NCBI GenBank assembly: GCA_039030125.1
Contig: JBCCEV010000092.1
Span: 1 to 17,066 of the forward strand
Origin: JBCCEV01 sp039030125
GTDB taxonomy: Bacteria > Pseudomonadota > Gammaproteobacteria > Ga0077536
Direction: 5' to 3'
Length of the DNA stretch: 17,066 nt
Shown: positions 13,854 through 17,066 of the stretch, piece after piece
How positions within the stretch are numbered: position 1 is the first letter of the stretch
Layout of the letters: every line of letters begins with the position of its first letter
Notes under the pieces: generated by a model
Seen by the model: the letters and a program-made list of their open reading frames with translations, nothing else
Told to the model about the DNA's origin: nothing
The model's database searches: none
Position numbers and translations under genes: made by a program

Positions 13854-14654
13854 ATGGGAGTGAAAACCGTGAAGCTTCTAGACCCACGATTATTGATGTT
13901 GGGAGTGCTGATCTTGGTCACCAAGATGGCAGTCGCAACGCCGATCGCGTTTCAAGATCCGGGCACCGCGACCTGGGGCAACTGGAATCGAGGTGATGCT
14001 GGCACGCTGTATGCTGCTTGGGACGTCGCCACCGCCTCGTCGTTGCCGGAAGACAATACCCCCGATCTGGGTAATTTGAATACCACCTCGGCAGTGCTTC
14101 AAACTTTCGACTTGGGCAATCCCACGCCGGGCGGTTCAGCTTTCATTACGAGCACGTTTAATATCTATAGTTTCAGCGCCGCGCTCGATTTCGACATCGA
14201 GATCAACGCGAATTATGGGGCTGACGCCACACCAACTCGTATTGCATTGCAGCTCTCGACCCTCGGCGCCGCGTTGGATCTAGCCAGCGTGACCTATGAT
14301 CTTTTTGGAACGTTATTAGCCCCGAACACGACAAACCTTCTCGCATCAGGATCTGCGCCTAACCCGACTGGTCCTGGTGTTGGTTTGGCGACGGAATATT
14401 TGTTTATTTGGGATTTGCCCTTCCGGCCTGCAACCTATGATTTCAACTTCTGGGCGACCGGTTCTAGTTTAAGCTTAGATGCGGCGTCGGTTGATGTGGG
14501 GCCAACCGGAGATGCGCCGCTGCCGCCGCCTGATCCTCCGCCCGTTGCCGAAGCTACGCAAGTACCGTTCCCTCCTGCCGCCATTGTGATATTGGCCGCT
14601 GCCTTATCCGGATTTGGCATCCGGCAGCCGGAACGAACCGCCTTAGCTGGCTAA
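13854..14654 (+). CDS. Secreted protein with variant VPFP-type C-terminal anchor
   Basis: The 266-residue protein has a signal peptide (LLMLGVLILVTKMAVA, cleavage near ATP at about residue 29). The mature domain is Thr/Ala/Asn-rich with beta-like stretches (NIYSFSAALDFDIEI, TRIALQLSTLGAALDL, YLFIWDLPFRPATYDFNF). It ends in a Pro-rich linker (LPPPDPPPVAEAT), QVPFPPAA, a hydrophobic helix and RQPER, a sorting signal like that of the protein at 3986-4678. The nearest ATG is 13854 (weak GGGCGAG upstream). GTG at 13869 has a perfect GGGAG (13856-13860) eight bases before it and keeps the signal peptide, so it may be the true start. The gene diverges from the ExbB/CobN operon across a Fur-like site, suggesting iron-regulated surface display, and its stop codon overlaps that of the convergent receptor gene. 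Function unknown; a substrate-capture role analogous to hemophore HmuY is a hypothesis. Confidence 0.82.
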   Translation: MGVKTVKLLDPRLLMLGVLILVTKMAVATPIAFQDPGTATWGNWNRGDAGTLYAAWDVATASSLPEDNTPDLGNLNTTSAVLQTFDLGNPTPGGSAFITSTFNIYSFSAALDFDIEINANYGADATPTRIALQLSTLGAALDLASVTYDLFGTLLAPNTTNLLASGSAPNPTGPGVGLATEYLFIWDLPFRPATYDFNFWATGSSLSLDAASVDVGPTGDAPLPPPDPPPVAEATQVPFPPAAIVILAAALSGFGIRQPERTALAG

Positions 14655-17066
14655 TATCCGAGCCGAATGCTCAGGCGAACGTCGCGTCCGGGTGCTATTG
14701 CCCCTATTGAACCGCCGAAGCCGGCAAGCTGATAGGTTTTATTTAGCGCATTATCGACCGTGAGTCTCACGTCAATATTGCGCTTGGGGCGCCAAGACGC
14801 AAAGAAATTTGAAGTCATATAGCCGCTCTGTTCGCCAAACTCGTTACACACTGGATTGACGAACAAGGCTGATGGGCACAATTGATTTGAGCCGGTTGTT
14901 ATGGTTCGCGAATCGTAAGCTCGCAAGCGATGAGCAATTTCAATATCCCAAGGAAGTCGCGCGCCAACAGTAAATGTAAAGTTGTTGGCATCGACGTTAA
15001 ATAGATCCACGGGTTGATCGATTCCAAGACTTGCAATCAGGGGATCGGTGTTGTCAACAAAGAAGTTGTAATCGATATAACCCGAAATCGTCGACAAATT
15101 GAAGTCACTGAAGAAGCGGTCGCCTGAATAAGAGAGTTCGAGCTCAAAGCCCTTACGCACTTCGATACCGGGTTGACTGACCTCCCCGGTCGAAGCGTTC
15201 TCGAAGATCGATTCCAAGACGTTCTCGACCCGCACATGGAAGTAAGTCAGTTTGAGTGCTAGTGTTTTGCGCATCTCGAAGAGATCTGCGATGTCTATGT
15301 TGAATCCGACTTCGTGATTATTTGATGACTCGGGCTCGTAAAAGGCGCCACAGAACGCGCGCTCCCTGGAAAGGGGGTCGACTCGCCATTCTTCTACAGC
15401 AATTTCCCATGCGGCCACCGCTGCCTCGTTTGCCGTTCGCAGTGCTTGCTCCTCATCCGATCGAGCGACCGCAGCCACTACCCAAGCCGGGATTAAAAGG
15501 GGATCAGCAGGGATTGGTCCAGGATCAGGTAGGGTAGGTTCCTGTTCTTCTGGCCTCTCAGGAATATCCAAAAAAGATGAGAAATCCTGACATCGGCTAA
15601 AGGTGCCTTGCGAAAAATACTCATCAATCAGAGGGGCGCGGAATGCTTGGCGCCAGCTATAAAAAAGATCGACCGATTTGTAATTAAAGTTCGCCGCAAA
15701 TGCTGGTGTGGTTCGAGCGAACTTGATGGATTCATCGAGCCCTCTAGCATCAAGTAGCAACTGCGAATCCGGGCCGGCGATGATCTCATACCAATCCCGG
15801 CGGAGCCCGCCGCGGAGCGTCAGGTTGCGCCACGACAGCTCATGCTCCGCGAACACCCCGTAGTACTTCTTGGTGCCAGTCGGTTGGCGGTTGTTTAAAA
15901 ACCGACCCTCAGTATTGTCGCGGATTGCCAAGCGTCGCTCGCGGTTGTATTGAGCGCCCACTTTTAGTCTGTTGTCGGTTGGACCAAGGCTAAAGACCGA
16001 CTCGTTCTCGCTACCGATCGTCCAGATCTGATAGTCAAATTGATCGGTGCCGAGCGGTTCTCCGGTCAACGGATCGACGCCGGCGATGGTGCTGTCCATG
16101 TCCAGCACTTGCTTGTTGATGAAGCCCACGCTCGTGTCCCAGCGCGCCCAGGGAGTAAACGGATCCCACAGCAGCCGAAGCGAGGTTGCGTCTTCTGTCG
16201 ATTCGCGCAGCACAGTACCCCCAACCCCGGTCGCGCCACCGGTGACATCGAAGGGTTCCATCCCGCTGTCTTCGCCATGTCTTTGCGTGCCGGTAAAACT
16301 CAAGGTGTCCGTGAAAAACTCCGCCTTACCCAAAAAGGAAAGTTGCGATTCTTCCGAGTTTTCGAAACGTGAGCCATCGGGCAACTCGTAATCGTTGGTG
16401 AAGCGCTTGGTGGTATTAAATAGGACGTCAACAAATTCAAGCGGCGCGGCGTAAGAGGTGGTTGAAAAGACCTTGCCGTCGTTAACTGTGCGATAGCCAA
16501 TCTTGCCCTCACTACCCCATCTTTGACCGGGCTGCAGAAAATCACGGGCGTCCTTGGTTTCCATTTCGATGACACCGCCCAAATAGCCCGATCCCTGGGT
16601 CGTTGCGGCGCCGCCACGGTAGACGGCGATTTCTTTCAGTAATTCGGGTTCGATATCGACGCCTGCGCCGTAGCGGTACTTCTCAAAATTTTGGGTAACG
16701 CCGTCTATGCGGATGAGAACATCTTCATTGCTCGAGAATCCGCGAATCGTGAACGACTTGCCGCTGGTGCGTGGCCCACCTTGTATGCCGACCCCCGGAA
16801 GGTCGCGCAGGACTTCGAAAACATCAGGACCTTGTTCGCGGGCCAGGTCTTCAAGACCGATGATGTTTGCCGAATCGAAGACCTCAATGTCGCGGGCCAG
16901 ACCTTCGACCTGTTGGCCTTCCACGATGATCTCCTCTATTGGCTCGCCATCTTTGGAAACCGTCGCATCACTTTCAGAGACCGTGGCTTCAGAGACCGTG
17001 GCTTCAGAGACCGTGGCTTCAGAGACCGTGGCTTCAGAGACCGTGGCTTCAGAGACCGTGGCTTCA
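14651..17066 (-). CDS. TonB-dependent heme/hemoglobin-type receptor (N-terminus beyond right edge)
   Basis: About 804 residues are visible; the frame stays open to the window edge, so the signal peptide lies outside. The visible N-terminus is a pentapeptide repeat (EATVS), then the TonB box EEIIVEGQQ, a plug with FEVLRDLPGVGIQGGPR, FTIRGFSSNEDVLIRIDGV and YRGGAATTQGSGYLGGVIEM, and a barrel. The FRAP motif (WRQAFRAPLIDEYF, Phe codon 15641-15643) and the later YEPESSNNHEVGF place it with hemoglobin/heme-type receptors (HemR/HmuR-like), although the usual conserved His between FRAP and the NPxL-like segment is not obvious. A long insert (about 15350-15592) in this loop carries a Pro-rich and an Ala/Glu-rich helical stretch between two Cys about 80 residues apart. 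The C-terminus DVRLSIRLGY is typical. A GTG at 16922-16924 lies inside the TonB box, so it is not a credible start. The stop overlaps the convergent gene by four bases. Confidence 0.93.
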   Translation of the reverse strand, partial: EATVSEATVSEATVSEATVSEATVSEATVSESDATVSKDGEPIEEIIVEGQQVEGLARDIEVFDSANIIGLEDLAREQGPDVFEVLRDLPGVGIQGGPRTSGKSFTIRGFSSNEDVLIRIDGVTQNFEKYRYGAGVDIEPELLKEIAVYRGGAATTQGSGYLGGVIEMETKDARDFLQPGQRWGSEGKIGYRTVNDGKVFSTTSYAAPLEFVDVLFNTTKRFTNDYELPDGSRFENSEESQLSFLGKAEFFTDTLSFTGTQRHGEDSGMEPFDVTGGATGVGGTVLRESTEDATSLRLLWDPFTPWARWDTSVGFINKQVLDMDSTIAGVDPLTGEPLGTDQFDYQIWTIGSENESVFSLGPTDNRLKVGAQYNRERRLAIRDNTEGRFLNNRQPTGTKKYYGVFAEHELSWRNLTLRGGLRRDWYEIIAGPDSQLLLDARGLDESIKFARTTPAFAANFNYKSVDLFYSWRQAFRAPLIDEYFSQGTFSRCQDFSSFLDIPERPEEQEPTLPDPGPIPADPLLIPAWVVAAVARSDEEQALRTANEAAVAAWEIAVEEWRVDPLSRERAFCGAFYEPESSNNHEVGFNIDIADLFEMRKTLALKLTYFHVRVENVLESIFENASTGEVSQPGIEVRKGFELELSYSGDRFFSDFNLSTISGYIDYNFFVDNTDPLIASLGIDQPVDLFNVDANNFTFTVGARLPWDIEIAHRLRAYDSRTITTGSNQLCPSALFVNPVCNEFGEQSGYMTSNFFASWRPKRNIDVRLTVDNALNKTYQLAGFGGSIGAIAPGRDVRLSIRLGY
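16981..17066. repeat. 15-bp perfect tandem repeat encoding EATVS
   Basis: The unit CCGTGGCTTCAGAGA occurs five full times (16981-17055) plus 11 bases at the window edge, all identical, and continues beyond it. A degenerate unit with a six-base insertion precedes it at 16960-16980. On the minus strand it is in frame with the receptor and encodes repeated Glu-Ala-Thr-Val-Ser between the expected signal peptide and the TonB box. Because the unit is a multiple of three, copy-number change would alter linker length without breaking the frame. The absence of any spacer rules out a CRISPR array. Confidence 0.95.

Noticed and set aside
16960..17066. CRISPR-like array at the right edge
   Set aside because: The units are contiguous 15-mers without spacers and lie in frame within a receptor gene.

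Overview
The window looks like a piece of a gammaproteobacterial chromosome, probably from a marine or sediment-dwelling heterotroph. This is inferred from the many TonB-dependent outer-membrane receptors, the VPLPA/PEP-CTERM-type surface proteins, gammaproteobacterial-style Fur sites, a tRNA gene with encoded CCA, and GC content that looks to be in the mid-50s percent. No taxonomic marker gene is present, so the placement is tentative.

Layout. Left edge to about 2.95 kb, minus strand: a TonB-dependent receptor followed by the N-terminal part of a periplasmic TolB/PD40-type amidohydrolase that runs off the left edge. A Fur-like site lies in the divergent promoter region at about 3.0 kb. From 3.2 to 4.7 kb, plus strand: two secreted proteins with C-terminal VPxP-type anchors, then a tRNA-Leu(UAA) at 4.9 kb. 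From 13.6 kb down to 5.2 kb, minus strand: a long collinear block in the order ExbB/MotA-like proton channel, DUF2149 protein, very large CobN-like protein, TonB-dependent receptor, YbaN/DUF454 protein and NnrU-family protein. A divergent Fur-like site at 13.75 kb separates this block from a third VPxP-anchored secreted protein on the plus strand (13.85-14.65 kb). That gene overlaps at its stop codon with a convergent heme/hemoglobin-type TonB-dependent receptor, which runs off the right edge through a perfect 15-bp tandem repeat.

Main interpretation. The CobN homologue has an export signal and a C-terminal membrane anchor, so it should act in the periplasm, without the ATPase partners (CobS/CobT or ChlI/ChlD type) that cytoplasmic chelatases need. 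It is encoded with an ExbB-like channel and a DUF2149 protein whose transmembrane segment carries an Asp placed as in ExbD/TolR. The combination resembles the CobN-like HmuS plus HmuU/HmuV part of the Bacteroidetes hmuYRSTUV heme locus. Together with the Fur-like sites, the receptors and a His-rich insert in the CobN-like protein, this suggests a proton-motive-force-powered periplasmic system that takes metal from, or transfers, a tetrapyrrole (most likely heme). The VPxP-anchored proteins are candidate surface substrate-capture proteins. The pathway is inferred; the domain architecture and gene order are read directly from the sequence.
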